Assembly: GCF_014218705.1 (NCBI RefSeq)
Contig: NZ_JABBJF010000002.1
Location: 372,001 to 436,000, forward strand
Reading direction: 5' to 3'
DNA: 64,000 nucleotides
DNA from: Kluyvera sichuanensis
GTDB lineage: Bacteria; Pseudomonadota; Gammaproteobacteria; Enterobacterales; Enterobacteriaceae
Within the stretch, counting starts at the first letter, position 1. Every line of letters begins with the position of its first letter. The notes beneath the pieces were generated by a model. It had not been told where the DNA came from. It saw nothing but the letters and a program-made list of their open reading frames with translations, and did not search any database. Shown here piece after piece: positions 44,108-53,325 of the stretch. The translations under genes and the position numbers were made by a program.

Positions 44108-46093
44108 ATGTTATCACCAGATATCAAGGTCAAGGTACAGAATTTTGGCCGCTTCCTCAGCAATATGGTGATGCCCAATATTGGCGCATTCATTGCCTGG
44201 GGTTTGATTACTGCACTGTTTATTCCCACCGGATGGCTCCCTAACGAGACGTTAGCCAAACTGGTCGGCCCGATGATCACCTATCTGCTGCCGCTGTTAA
44301 TCGGTTATACCGGCGGCCGTCTTATCGGCGGCGAGCGCGGCGGCGTGGTCGGTGCCATCACTACCATGGGCGTTATCGTTGGCGCCGATATGCCAATGTT
44401 TATGGGCGCAATGATTGCTGGTCCACTGGGCGGCTGGGCAATTAAACGCTTCGACCGCTGGGTTGACGGCAAAATCAAAAGCGGCTTTGAGATGCTGGTG
44501 AACAACTTCTCAGCCGGTATCATCGGCATGCTGTTGGCGATGCTCGCCTTCCTGGCGATTGGCCCGATGGTTGAGCTGCTCTCTAAAGCGCTGGCAACCG
44601 GTGTTAACGTCATGGTGCAGAACAACCTGCTGCCGTTGACCTCTATCTTTGTTGAACCGGCAAAAATTCTGTTCCTCAACAATGCGATTAACCACGGTAT
44701 CTTCTCACCGCTGGGCATTCAGCAGGCAACCGAAACCGGTAAATCTATCTTCTTCCTCATTGAAGCGAACCCAGGCCCAGGCCTTGGTGTACTGCTGGCG
44801 TACATGTTCTTTGGTAAAGGCAGCGCCAAGCAGTCTGCAGGCGGTGCGGCGATTATTCACTTCTTCGGCGGTATCCACGAAATCTACTTCCCGTACGTGC
44901 TGATGAACCCACGTCTGCTGCTGGCGGTGATTCTGGGCGGCATGACCGGCGTCTTTACCCTGACGCTGTTCAACGCTGGCCTGGTCTCCCCGGCTTCTCC
45001 TGGCTCTATCTTTGCCGTGCTGCTGATGACGCCGAAGGCTTCTATTATTGGCGTGGTGCTGTCGATTCTGGCCTCAACGCTGGTCTCTTTCCTGACCGCC
45101 TCCATGTTGCTGAAACGCGTTCGCGTTGGCGATGAAGAGAGCAACGGCCTGGCGGAAGCCACCCGTCGCATGCAGAGCCTGAAGCAGCAGTCTAAATCCG
45201 GCGGTAAATCCTCCGGCGAACTGCCGCAGCCAGCGATGCGTAGCGAAACGCTCGACCTGTCTAAAGATCTGCACCACGTGCGTAAAATCATCGTGGCGTG
45301 CGATGCGGGTATGGGCTCCAGCGCCCTGGGCGCAGGCGTGCTGCGTAAAAAGGTGAAAGATGCGGGCCTGACCCACATTTCGGTGAGCAACTGCGCCATT
45401 AACAGCCTGCCTGACGACGTTGACCTGGTGATTACCCATCAGGACTTAACCGAACGCGCCATGCGCTTTGCGCCACAGGCGATGCACATGTCGCTCTCCA
45501 ACTTCCTTGATAGCGGCCTATATACCGACCTGACCACCCGTCTGCTGGCGGCCAAACTGCCTGCCGCCGCGAACGACGGCCGTCTCATTAACCAGACGAT
45601 TATCGCGGCGAACGATGACGCTTTTGACGGCACCGAGCGCGATGAGAATCTGTTTAAGCTCAGCGCGGACAACATTTTCCTCAACCTGACCGCTGAAAAT
45701 AAGGCTCAGGCTATCCGCTTTGCCGGTGAGATGCTGGTCTCCGGCGGCTACGTTGAGCCGGACTATGTGGATGCCATGCTGGCGCGTGAAGCGCTGACCA
45801 CCACTTACCTGGGAGAATCCATCGCGGTGCCGCACGGTACCGTAGAAGCCAAAGACCGCGTGCTGCGCACCGGGATTGTCATTTGCCAGTACCCGGAAGG
45901 CGTTCGATTCGGCGATGAGCCGGACGATATTGCCCGCCTGGTTATCGGCATTGCCGCCCGCAACAACGAGCACGTACAGGTTATCGCCCGCTTAGCGAAC
46001 GCCCTGGATGATAAAGACGTGATTGAGCGTCTGACACAGACCAGCAGCGTGCAGGAAATTCTACAAATCCTGTCCGGCGAACAAGCAGCATAA
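44108..46093 (+). CDS. mtlA: MtlA, mannitol-specific PTS EIICBA
   Basis: 661 residues (E. coli 637). IIC membrane domain to about residue 345, with the conserved GGIHEIYFPYVLMNPRL; IIB domain with phospho-Cys C398 in VACDAGMGSSALG; IIA domain with phospho-His H576 in IAVPHGTVEAKDRVL. It imports mannitol as mannitol-1-phosphate. The stretch from about residue 290 to the IIB domain is longer and differs from E. coli. First gene of mtlADR, which in E. coli lies elsewhere. Confidence 0.95.
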   Translation: MLSPDIKVKVQNFGRFLSNMVMPNIGAFIAWGLITALFIPTGWLPNETLAKLVGPMITYLLPLLIGYTGGRLIGGERGGVVGAITTMGVIVGADMPMFMGAMIAGPLGGWAIKRFDRWVDGKIKSGFEMLVNNFSAGIIGMLLAMLAFLAIGPMVELLSKALATGVNVMVQNNLLPLTSIFVEPAKILFLNNAINHGIFSPLGIQQATETGKSIFFLIEANPGPGLGVLLAYMFFGKGSAKQSAGGAAIIHFFGGIHEIYFPYVLMNPRLLLAVILGGMTGVFTLTLFNAGLVSPASPGSIFAVLLMTPKASIIGVVLSILASTLVSFLTASMLLKRVRVGDEESNGLAEATRRMQSLKQQSKSGGKSSGELPQPAMRSETLDLSKDLHHVRKIIVACDAGMGSSALGAGVLRKKVKDAGLTHISVSNCAINSLPDDVDLVITHQDLTERAMRFAPQAMHMSLSNFLDSGLYTDLTTRLLAAKLPAAANDGRLINQTIIAANDDAFDGTERDENLFKLSADNIFLNLTAENKAQAIRFAGEMLVSGGYVEPDYVDAMLAREALTTTYLGESIAVPHGTVEAKDRVLRTGIVICQYPEGVRFGDEPDDIARLVIGIAARNNEHVQVIARLANALDDKDVIERLTQTSSVQEILQILSGEQAA

Positions 46094-46097
46094 GGCT

Positions 46098-46118
46098 TCA
46101 GGGGCGAGCCGCCCCTGA
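46098..46118 (+). terminator. Intercistronic hairpin mtlA-mtlD
   Basis: TCAGGGGCG-agc-CGCCCCTGA, a 9-bp stem with a 3-nt loop 5 bp after the mtlA stop, without a T-run. It more likely protects the mtlA 3' end than stops transcription. Confidence 0.6.
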
Positions 46119-46147
46119 CATGGAAAGTTTTTCTCGAGGTCAGATTT

Positions 46148-47302
46148 ATGAAAGCGATTCATTTTGGTGCAGGGAATATTGGTCGGGGATTTATCGGTAA
46201 ACTGCTGGCCGATGCCCAGGCAGAGTTAACCTTTGCCGACGTTAACCAGCCGCTGGTCGATCAGTTGGCGCATCAGCAGCACTATCAGGTCAACGTGGTG
46301 GGTGAAAATGCCCGCATCGAGCAGGTTAACCGCGTCAGCGCTATCCACAGCAACAGCCCGGATGCCATCCAGCAGATTGCTGAAGCCGACATCATCACCA
46401 CCGCCGTGGGCCCACAGGTATTGAGCAAAATCGCCAGTACGCTGGCGCAGGGACTGATTGCCCGTCATGACAACGGTAATCATCAACCGATGAATATCAT
46501 CGCCTGCGAGAATATGGTGCGCGGCACCAGCCAGCTCAAACAGCACGTGCTGCAGGCGATGCCCGCCGAGCTGCACGGCTGGGTGGAAGAACATATTGGA
46601 TTCGTCGATTCCGCGGTAGACCGTATCGTACCGCCGGGCTCGGCGGCAAACGACGATCCGCTGGATGTAACCGTGGAAACCTTTAGCGAGTGGATTGTCG
46701 ACAGCACGCAGTTCAAAGGCGCACTGCCGGAAATCGCCGGTATGGAGTCCACCAGCAATCTGATGGCCTATATCGAGCGTAAGCTGTTTACCCTCAATAC
46801 CGGTCACGCCATTACCGCTTATCTTGGTCAATTGGCCGGGCATAAAACGATTCGCGATGCCATTCTGGACCCGGCCATTCGCGATGTGGTGAAAGGCGCG
46901 ATGGTGGAGAGCGGCGATGTGCTGATCAAACGCTACGGCTTTAACCCTGAGCAGCATGCGGCCTATATCGAGAAGATCCTGACTCGCTTTGAAAACCCGT
47001 ACCTGCACGACGACGTGGAGCGCGTGGGCCGTCAGCCGCTGCGCAAGCTCAGCGAAGGCGACCGTCTGATCAAGCCATTGCGCGGCACGCTGGAATACGG
47101 CCTGCCTCATAACAACCTGGTGATGGGCATTGCGGCAGCGTTAAGCTATCGCAGCGGCGATGACCCGCAGGCGCAAGAAATGGCGAGCCTGCTGCACGAT
47201 AATGGCGTCGCCCACACCGTCACCCAGGTCTGCGGCCTGCAGGACCAGCCAACGCTTGTCGCCCAGATAGCGAATGTGTATAACGCCATGCAACGGAAAT
47301 AA
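46148..47302 (+). CDS. mtlD: MtlD, mannitol-1-phosphate 5-dehydrogenase
   Basis: 384 residues (E. coli 382). NAD-binding N-terminus [20 protein letters not shown], then [13 protein letters not shown], the active-site region [19 protein letters not shown] (here IERKLFTLN...) and [18 protein letters not shown]. It oxidises mannitol-1-phosphate to fructose-6-phosphate. Preceded by a TCGAGGTCAG Shine-Dalgarno. The N-terminal third and the last 40 residues diverge strongly from E. coli MtlD, unlike nearby core proteins. Confidence 0.96.
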   Translation: MKAIHFGAGNIGRGFIGKLLADAQAELTFADVNQPLVDQLAHQQHYQVNVVGENARIEQVNRVSAIHSNSPDAIQQIAEADIITTAVGPQVLSKIASTLAQGLIARHDNGNHQPMNIIACENMVRGTSQLKQHVLQAMPAELHGWVEEHIGFVDSAVDRIVPPGSAANDDPLDVTVETFSEWIVDSTQFKGALPEIAGMESTSNLMAYIERKLFTLNTGHAITAYLGQLAGHKTIRDAILDPAIRDVVKGAMVESGDVLIKRYGFNPEQHAAYIEKILTRFENPYLHDDVERVGRQPLRKLSEGDRLIKPLRGTLEYGLPHNNLVMGIAAALSYRSGDDPQAQEMASLLHDNGVAHTVTQVCGLQDQPTLVAQIANVYNAMQRK

Positions 47303-47320
47303 TGTTGTTGCCCATAGGGT

Positions 47321-47348
47321 TGGAGCTGCTGTCCCGGCAGCAGCTCCA
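47321..47348 (+). terminator. Intercistronic hairpin mtlD-mtlR
   Basis: TGGAGCTGCTG-tcccgg-CAGCAGCTCCA: 11-bp perfect stem, 6-nt loop, no T-run, ending 15 bp before mtlR. Probably an attenuator or mRNA stabiliser that lowers mtlR relative to mtlD. Confidence 0.6.
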
Positions 47349-47363
47349 GAATAAGAAGGTAAG

Positions 47364-48026
47364 ATGAAACAAAATCGACTGCGTTTGACGACGCAACCAG
47401 AGATACAAGGACATCATCCGAAGGAGCCGACGCCGCTAAAGCCGCGCCCTTCGGTCAATGAAACCACCATGATGGCGACAATGGACGAATCTGACCTTTA
47501 TAAAAACCAGGCCGCAGAGAACCGCGTGCTGGAAAAGCTCAACGCGCGCCAGACGCTCAGCGGTTTTATTCAGACCGCCGTCTTGCTGCTGGCTGAAGCG
47601 GTCGATCAGCTGATTCTTCAGGCTTTTCGTAAAGACGATTATGCCGTTAAGTACGCCGTCGAACCGCTGCTCGAAGGTAGCGGCCCATTAGCGAATCTGT
47701 CGGTCCGTCTCAAGCTCATTTACGCACTCGGCGTGATCAGCCGCGATGAATATGAAGACGTGGAGCTGCTGGTAGCGCTAAACAACGAGCTGGAGCAGGA
47801 GAAGACCGTTTACAGCTTTACCGATGATGAAATCCTCGGCCCGATTAGCATGCTGCACAGCATGACGGCGTTGCCGCCCCCTCCAACGCTGCATATGCCG
47901 GAGGATGTGGTGGATGATGCGCTAAGAACCATGCAGGAGCAGCGCTATCAGCAAATGGTGCGGTCGGCGCTGGTATTAAGCATTACCGATTTAATTACCC
48001 GTCTGGCCCACAAAAAAGCGTTCTAG
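47364..48026 (+). CDS. mtlR: MtlR, mannitol operon repressor
   Basis: 220 residues (E. coli 195). The MtlR domain covers about residues 50-215: AAENRVLEKLNARQTLSGFI, FRKDDYAVKYAVEPLLEGSG, LSVRLKLIYALGVISRDEYE and LPPPPTLHMP. The ~45-residue N-terminal extension (basic, Pro-rich) has no E. coli counterpart. MtlR lowers mtl expression but has no classic DNA-binding domain; it may act through a partner. ATG follows AAGAAGGTAAG. Confidence 0.92.
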   Translation: MKQNRLRLTTQPEIQGHHPKEPTPLKPRPSVNETTMMATMDESDLYKNQAAENRVLEKLNARQTLSGFIQTAVLLLAEAVDQLILQAFRKDDYAVKYAVEPLLEGSGPLANLSVRLKLIYALGVISRDEYEDVELLVALNNELEQEKTVYSFTDDEILGPISMLHSMTALPPPPTLHMPEDVVDDALRTMQEQRYQQMVRSALVLSITDLITRLAHKKAF

Positions 48027-48233
48027 CAGGACGATGGCGCATCCATTGTCTCTACGAACGCCCCTGACAAATGGCGGTCATCTCCGCCAGAGACCTCCCC
48101 TTTCCTTCCATCACGGTAAGTCGGCAAAAAAACAGGCGATTTTTTTGCCAGCACATCTTCCCGTTTCGCTCAACTTAGTATAAAAAGGCTGCTTTTACGG
48201 GATTCACATTCACTTAAATTAGCCTGGAGCAAC

Positions 48234-49517
48234 ATGAACACTTTCTCGGTTTCTCGTCTGGCGCTGGCATTGGCTTTTGGCGTGACACTGACGGCTTGCA
48301 GCTCAACCCCAGCGGATCAACGTCCTTCTGACCAGGCAGCCCCTGGTACGGCCTCTCGTCCGGTGCTGTCAGCTGATGAAGCGCAGAACTTTGTCGCCGC
48401 GCGTTATTTCTCATCGCTTGATCCTAACGCTGCCGCCTGGTCTCCGTCTTCCATCGCCGTTCCGGCCAAAGCAGACTTCGTAGTAGGTCCTGCGGGTACG
48501 CAGGGCGTTACCCACACCACCATTCAGGCTGCGGTTGATGCCGCCATTGCTCGCCACAGCAGCTCACGTCTGTTCATCGCCGTTCTGCCGGGCGAATACC
48601 CAGGCACCGTTTATATTCCTGCGGCACCGGGCAGCGTGACCATTTACGGTACCGGCGAAAAAGCCGCCGACGTGAAAATTGGTTTGGCTATCGACTCCGA
48701 GATGGACCCAACCAGCTGGCGTCGTCAGGTCAACCCAGGCGGCAAATACATGCCTGGCAAACCGGCGTGGTACATGTTCGATAGCTGCCAGAGCAAACGC
48801 ACCGCCACCGTCGGCGTGATGTGTTCCGCGGTTGTCTGGTCACAGAACAACGGTCTGCAACTGCAGAACCTGACCATCGAAAATAACCTCGGCGATAGCG
48901 TGGATGCCGGAACGCATCAGGCGGTGGCCCTGCGTACCGATGGCGATAAAACCCAGATTAACAAAGTGAACATCCTGGGCCGTCAGAACACCTTCTTCGT
49001 GACGAATAGCGGTGTCGATAACCGTCTGCAGAATAACCGTCAGACCCGTACGCTGGTCACCGACAGCTATCTGGAAGGCGACGTGGATATCGTTTCCGGT
49101 CGCGGTGCAGTGGTATTTGAGAACACCGACTTCCGCGTGGTGAACTCCCGCACCCAGCAGGAGGGTTACGTGTTCGCTCCAGCGACCCTGTCCACCATCA
49201 ACTTCGGCTTCCTGGCGACCGACAGCCGCTTCACCGCTACCGGTGACGGCGTAGCGCAACTGGGCCGTTCTCTGGACGTTGATGGCAACACCAACGGTCA
49301 GGTCGTTATTCGCGATAGCGTGATTAACGAAGGCTTCAATGTGGCAAAACCGTGGGCTGATGCCGCGGTATCTAAACGTCCATTCAGCGGTAATACCGGC
49401 GCGCAGGACGAGAAAGGTCAGCTGAAACGCGATCTTAACGACCGTAACTTCAACCGCATGTGGGAGTACAACAACCGCGGCGTGGGAAGTCACGTAGTGA
49501 CTGAACCTAAGAAGTAA
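48234..49517 (+). CDS. ybhC: YbhC, outer-membrane lipoprotein of the pectinesterase family
   Basis: 427 residues, the E. coli length. A lipoprotein signal with lipobox LTAC (Cys at residue 22), then a right-handed beta-helix of pectin methylesterase type: HTTIQAAVDAAI, LQNLTIENNLGDSVDAG, GRQNTFFVTNSG, YLEGDVDIVSGRGAVVFENT (active-site Asp region) and a C-terminal MWEYNNRGVGS. E. coli YbhC lacks pectinesterase activity and is described as an acyl-CoA thioesterase. The 206-bp gap before it holds only a weak TGGCGG/CCGCCA hairpin. Confidence 0.94.
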   Translation: MNTFSVSRLALALAFGVTLTACSSTPADQRPSDQAAPGTASRPVLSADEAQNFVAARYFSSLDPNAAAWSPSSIAVPAKADFVVGPAGTQGVTHTTIQAAVDAAIARHSSSRLFIAVLPGEYPGTVYIPAAPGSVTIYGTGEKAADVKIGLAIDSEMDPTSWRRQVNPGGKYMPGKPAWYMFDSCQSKRTATVGVMCSAVVWSQNNGLQLQNLTIENNLGDSVDAGTHQAVALRTDGDKTQINKVNILGRQNTFFVTNSGVDNRLQNNRQTRTLVTDSYLEGDVDIVSGRGAVVFENTDFRVVNSRTQQEGYVFAPATLSTINFGFLATDSRFTATGDGVAQLGRSLDVDGNTNGQVVIRDSVINEGFNVAKPWADAAVSKRPFSGNTGAQDEKGQLKRDLNDRNFNRMWEYNNRGVGSHVVTEPKK

Positions 49518-49532
49518 TTCGTGATGATGTGA

Positions 49533-49564
49533 AAAAGGCCCATGAGATCATGGGCCTTTTTTTA
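49533..49564. terminator. ybhC / pgl bidirectional terminator
   Basis: AAAAAGGCCCAT-gagatc-ATGGGCCTTTTTTT, between convergent ybhC and pgl. Confidence 0.94.
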
Positions 49565-49568
49565 TCAC

Positions 49569-49599
49569 GTAGGCCTGATAAGCGTAGCGCCATCAGGCA
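49569..49599. repeat. REP element between ybhC and pgl
   Basis: GTAGGCCTGATAAGCGTAGC followed by GCCATCAGGCA: the classic enterobacterial REP (GCCTGAT...ATCAGGC), of a different subfamily from the GC-rich units elsewhere here. Confidence 0.92.
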
Positions 49600-49630
49600 T
49601 CATGCCAACATTACCGAATGGCGACGTCGA

Positions 49631-50626
49631 TTAATACGCGTTAACCACCACCCACATCGGGCCCTGGCCTACCGCATAACGCCCTTTCTCCTGCAGTAGA
49701 CCCTGCTCACCGGCAATCTCATACACCGCAACGTGGTGCGATTTCTGCCCGGCGGCAATCAGGTATTTCCCACTGTGATCGACGTTAAAACCGCGCGGCT
49801 GCGTTTCGGTTGGCTGGAAGCCTTCCAGTGACAGCACGCTGCCGTCTTCTGACACGCTGAAGATGGTAATCAGGCTAGAGGTACGGTCGCAGGTGTACAG
49901 GTGACGGCCGTCTGGGGTGATATGAATATCTGCCGCCCAGCGGGTATCGGTGAAATCAGCAGGCATCATGTCCAGCGTCTGCACGCATTCAATTTTGCCG
50001 TACGGATCTTTCAGTTCCCACACATCGACAGAACCGTTCAGTTCGTTGACGCAGTAGCCGTACTGTTCGTTCGGATGGAACACCATATGGCGCGGGCCAG
50101 CGCCTTCTACGGTGGTTACTTCCGCCGGGGTCTGCGCGGACAGGAAACCGTCATCACTCAGCGTGAACAGGCAGATGCGATCCTGCTTCAGTGCCGGTAC
50201 CCACAGGGTGCGGTTGTCCGGGGAGATGTTCGCCGAGTGGCAACCGTCCAGACCTTCTACGACCGTCACAGTATCGCGCGGCAGGCCATCTTCCAGACGA
50301 ATCACGCTGACGTTGGCCTGGTTGTAGGAGGCGCTAAAGACGAAGTTGCCTTTGCGGTCAGTGGAGATATGGGTTGGGCTACCCGGCAGCGGCGCTTCGG
50401 CTTCAAAGGTCAGTGCGCCGTCGTCTGGGGCAATGCGGTAAGCCAGTACGCGGAATTCAGGGCGTACGCCGACGTACAGAAAGCGTTTATCAGGGCTGAC
50501 AACCATGGGTTGTACCTGACCCGGGACATCCACCACCTGAACCAGCGTCAGGCTGCCGTCATGGTTCAGCGTCCAGACGTGGATCTGCTGGCTCTCCGGG
50601 CTGGCGGTATAAACGGTCTGTTTCAT
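49631..50626 (-). CDS. pgl: Pgl, 6-phosphogluconolactonase
   Basis: 331 residues, the E. coli length. Seven-bladed beta-propeller lactonase (YbhE type): [60 protein letters not shown] and [20 protein letters not shown]. It hydrolyses 6-phosphogluconolactone in the oxidative pentose phosphate pathway. ATG at 50626 ([11 protein letters not shown]) with AAGGAG upstream; an extension of 30 codons overlaps the divergent promoter. E. coli has ybhJ, ybhI, ybhH and ybhD between it and ybhC; they are absent here. Confidence 0.97.
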   Translation of the reverse strand: MKQTVYTASPESQQIHVWTLNHDGSLTLVQVVDVPGQVQPMVVSPDKRFLYVGVRPEFRVLAYRIAPDDGALTFEAEAPLPGSPTHISTDRKGNFVFSASYNQANVSVIRLEDGLPRDTVTVVEGLDGCHSANISPDNRTLWVPALKQDRICLFTLSDDGFLSAQTPAEVTTVEGAGPRHMVFHPNEQYGYCVNELNGSVDVWELKDPYGKIECVQTLDMMPADFTDTRWAADIHITPDGRHLYTCDRTSSLITIFSVSEDGSVLSLEGFQPTETQPRGFNVDHSGKYLIAAGQKSHHVAVYEIAGEQGLLQEKGRYAVGQGPMWVVVNAY

Positions 50627-50755
50627 GACTACTCCTTTCTGAAAACATTGAATTGGCGGCGACGAGTCGCGGCCTGGTCCACACAATTTTGCCGTACAGG
50701 TATCTCGGTGTACCATCCTGAACAGCGAATTTTCTCTTTAACTCGAGACAACACT

Positions 50756-51574
50756 ATGACTGCACGTGTGATTGCCCTGGATCTGGACGGAACGCTCCTG
50801 ACGCCAAAGAAAACTCTGCTTCCCTCTTCACTGGAAGCGCTGAATCGTGCCAGAGCGGCTGGCTATCAATTAATGATTGTTACCGGTCGACATCACGTTG
50901 CCATTCATCCTTTTTATCAGGCACTGGCGTTAGATACACCTGCAATTTGTTGTAATGGTACTTATCTTTATGATTATCAAAATAAAAAAGTACTGACCGC
51001 CGACCCGATGCCGGTCGAAAAAGCCCAACAACTGATTACGCTGCTGGATGAACATCAGGTGCACGGCCTGATGTACGTCGACGATACCATGATGTATCAG
51101 TATCCAACCGGCCACGTGATACGCACCAGCAACTGGGCGCAGAGTCTGCCGGAAGCCCAGCGCCCGTCGTTCACCCAGGTCGATTCACTGGCGCAGGCCG
51201 CTCACGAAGTCGAGAACGTCTGGAAGTTCGCGCTGACCGACGAAAATGGGCAGAAGTTGCGTGAATTCGCCGAGCATGTCGAAAAAACGCTGCAGCTGGA
51301 GTGCGAATGGTCGTGGCACGATCAGGTCGATATCGCCCGCCAGGGTAACAGCAAAGGCAAACGCCTGACGCAGTTTATCACCAGCCAGGGCTGGTCGATG
51401 CAGGATGTGGTGGCGTTTGGCGATAACTTTAATGACATCAGTATGCTGGAAGCTGCCGGAACCGGCGTGGCGATGGGCAATGCCGATGACGCAGTAAAAG
51501 CCCGCGCCAACGTGGTGATTGGCGACAACACCACCGATGCCATCGCCGACTACATCAATAAACACCTGCTGTAA
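50756..51574 (+). CDS. ybhA: YbhA, HAD-family pyridoxal phosphate/sugar phosphatase
   Basis: 272 residues, the E. coli length, Cof-type (IIB) HAD. Motif I VIALDLDGTLLTPKK with the nucleophilic Asp, motif II IVTGRH, motif III/IV GKRLTQFI...VVAFGDNFNDISMLEAAG. E. coli YbhA dephosphorylates pyridoxal 5'-phosphate and fructose-1,6-bisphosphate. The start at 50756 begins MTARVIALDL; longer frames run antisense through pgl. Its stop abuts the modC stop with no gap. Confidence 0.95.
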   Translation: MTARVIALDLDGTLLTPKKTLLPSSLEALNRARAAGYQLMIVTGRHHVAIHPFYQALALDTPAICCNGTYLYDYQNKKVLTADPMPVEKAQQLITLLDEHQVHGLMYVDDTMMYQYPTGHVIRTSNWAQSLPEAQRPSFTQVDSLAQAAHEVENVWKFALTDENGQKLREFAEHVEKTLQLECEWSWHDQVDIARQGNSKGKRLTQFITSQGWSMQDVVAFGDNFNDISMLEAAGTGVAMGNADDAVKARANVVIGDNTTDAIADYINKHLL

Positions 51575-52633
51575 TCAGGCGGTAATTGACACGCTTTTCA
51601 CCTGAGCATAGAGCCACTGGCCTGGTTTAATCGCCAGGTCATCGCGAGCCCATGGGCTGACGCGCGCCCACAACGTGCGTCCGCTAACGTCCAACTGGAC
51701 TTCCACCTGCCCGTTATCGTCGTAGCACTGCACCACTTTCGCGTGCAGCACGTTACGGATACTGGTGTGTAACGACGGTTGCAGCACCAGCGATACATCG
51801 GTGGCCTGAATACGCACGCGCACCGCGCTCTGCAGCGGTTTATCCAGCTTGTTGACCCAGATATGCTGGTCGCCCAGCGCTAGCGCGGTCATGGCGTAAT
51901 GCGGATGATGCTCCAGCACCGTGACACGCAGAATGCTGCTCTGCTGCTCCTGCGGCAGCCACGGGTGCATCACGCTGCTGCCCCACACCTCTTCCAGAGG
52001 GCCAAAGGCTTTCACCTTACCGCTTTCCAGCACCAGCACGTTATCCGCCAGATGGAGAATTTCATCCAGCGAGTGGCTGACGTAGAGCATCGGGATGTTA
52101 ATTTCCCGCGCCAGACGCTGCAGATACGGCAGCAGCTCACGTTTACGCGGAATATCAAGCGAGGCCAGCGGTTCATCAAGCAGCAGTAACTCAGGGGCGG
52201 TCAGCAACGCACGGCCAATCGCCACGCGCTGTTTTTCGCCGCCGGAGAGGCTACCGGGGAGTCTATCGAGCAGGGGTTCAATGCCCAGCAACGCCACCAG
52301 CTTATCGAACTGGTCGGCCATGCTTTTTGCCATGCCGTAGCGCAGGTTACCGCGCACCTTATAGTGCGGGAACAGTCGCGCATCCTGAAACACGTAGCCG
52401 ACGCGGCGTTTTTCCGGTGCCAGACAGACGCCCTGCTCCGCATCGTTCAGCACACGGCCATTGAGCACAATGCGCCCCTGCTGCGGCTTGGTCAGACCGC
52501 TGATGGCGTTAATCAGCGAGGTTTTGCCCGCCCCGGAGACGCCAAATACGGCAGTGATACCGGAAGCCGGCAGCGATTCATCAATTTGCAGACAGTGCGT
52601 ACCGAGCGTCTGGCTAAAATTCAGCTCCAGCAT
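51575..52633 (-). CDS. modC: ModC, molybdate ABC transporter ATPase
   Basis: 352 residues (E. coli 352). Walker [10 protein letters not shown], signature [16 protein letters not shown], Walker [13 protein letters not shown], switch YVSHSLDE, and a C-terminal TOBE/Mop domain (about 290-352) that can bind molybdate. Third gene of modABC, 2 bp after modB. Convergent with ybhA with zero spacing and no visible terminator. Confidence 0.96.
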   Translation of the reverse strand: MLELNFSQTLGTHCLQIDESLPASGITAVFGVSGAGKTSLINAISGLTKPQQGRIVLNGRVLNDAEQGVCLAPEKRRVGYVFQDARLFPHYKVRGNLRYGMAKSMADQFDKLVALLGIEPLLDRLPGSLSGGEKQRVAIGRALLTAPELLLLDEPLASLDIPRKRELLPYLQRLAREINIPMLYVSHSLDEILHLADNVLVLESGKVKAFGPLEEVWGSSVMHPWLPQEQQSSILRVTVLEHHPHYAMTALALGDQHIWVNKLDKPLQSAVRVRIQATDVSLVLQPSLHTSIRNVLHAKVVQCYDDNGQVEVQLDVSGRTLWARVSPWARDDLAIKPGQWLYAQVKSVSITA

Positions 52634-52635
52634 GG

Positions 52636-53325
52636 TTACGCCCCCATCCGACGGCGGCTAATGCTCGCCAGCCATTCAGAGATCATCAGGGAAATCAGCG
52701 CCAGCACGATGGAAATCAGACACAGACGCGCCGCCGCGCTTTCGCCGCCGGGAGTCTGAATCAGGGTATACATCGCAGAGGGAATGGTGCGGGTTTCGCC
52801 TGGAATATTGGAAACGAAGGTAATGGTCGCACCAAACTCGCCGAGCGAGCGGGCAAAGGCCAGCACGGTACCGACGATAATACCGGGCAGCATCAGCGGC
52901 AGCGTTATGGTGCAAAACACTCGCCAGCGCCCAGCACCCAGCGTACGAGCCGCTTGCTCCAGCTTGACGTCTACGCCTTCCAGCGCCAGACGAATCGCGC
53001 GAACCATCAGCGGGAACGACATCACCGCGGCGGCAATGACCGCGCCACGCCAGCTAAAAGCAAAGGTCAGTCCGAACCAATCATACAGCCAGGAGCCAAT
53101 AAACCCCCGGCGCCCCAGCGCAATCAGCAGCAGATATCCCACCACCACCGGCGGCAGCACCAGCGGCAGATGGATAAGACCATCCAGCAGCGCTTTGCCG
53201 GGGAAGCTGCGGCGGACCAGCAGCCAGGCGAAGAAGATCCCAAACGGCAAGCTAAACACCACGGCCAGGGATGACACTTTAAGGCTCAGCAGAACCGCCT
53301 GCCATTCGGGATCGGTCAATATCAT
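52636..53325 (-). CDS. modB: ModB, molybdate ABC transporter permease
   Basis: 229 residues, the E. coli length, five or six helices. The EAA loop that contacts ModC is [20 protein letters not shown]. It also has [20 protein letters not shown] and [14 protein letters not shown]. Its ATG overlaps the modA stop by one base (TAATG). It receives molybdate from ModA. Confidence 0.96.
   Translation of the reverse strand: MILTDPEWQAVLLSLKVSSLAVVFSLPFGIFFAWLLVRRSFPGKALLDGLIHLPLVLPPVVVGYLLLIALGRRGFIGSWLYDWFGLTFAFSWRGAVIAAAVMSFPLMVRAIRLALEGVDVKLEQAARTLGAGRWRVFCTITLPLMLPGIIVGTVLAFARSLGEFGATITFVSNIPGETRTIPSAMYTLIQTPGGESAAARLCLISIVLALISLMISEWLASISRRRMGA

Noticed and set aside
48027-48233. Possible sRNA between mtlR and ybhC (MtlS-like)
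   Set aside because: Only a 6-bp TGGCGG/CCGCCA hairpin is visible; no promoter-terminator pair or match to mtlA could be seen.
49901-50755. N-terminal extension of ybhA through pgl
   Set aside because: The extra 285 codons are antisense to pgl; the HAD motif and E. coli length fix the start at 50756.
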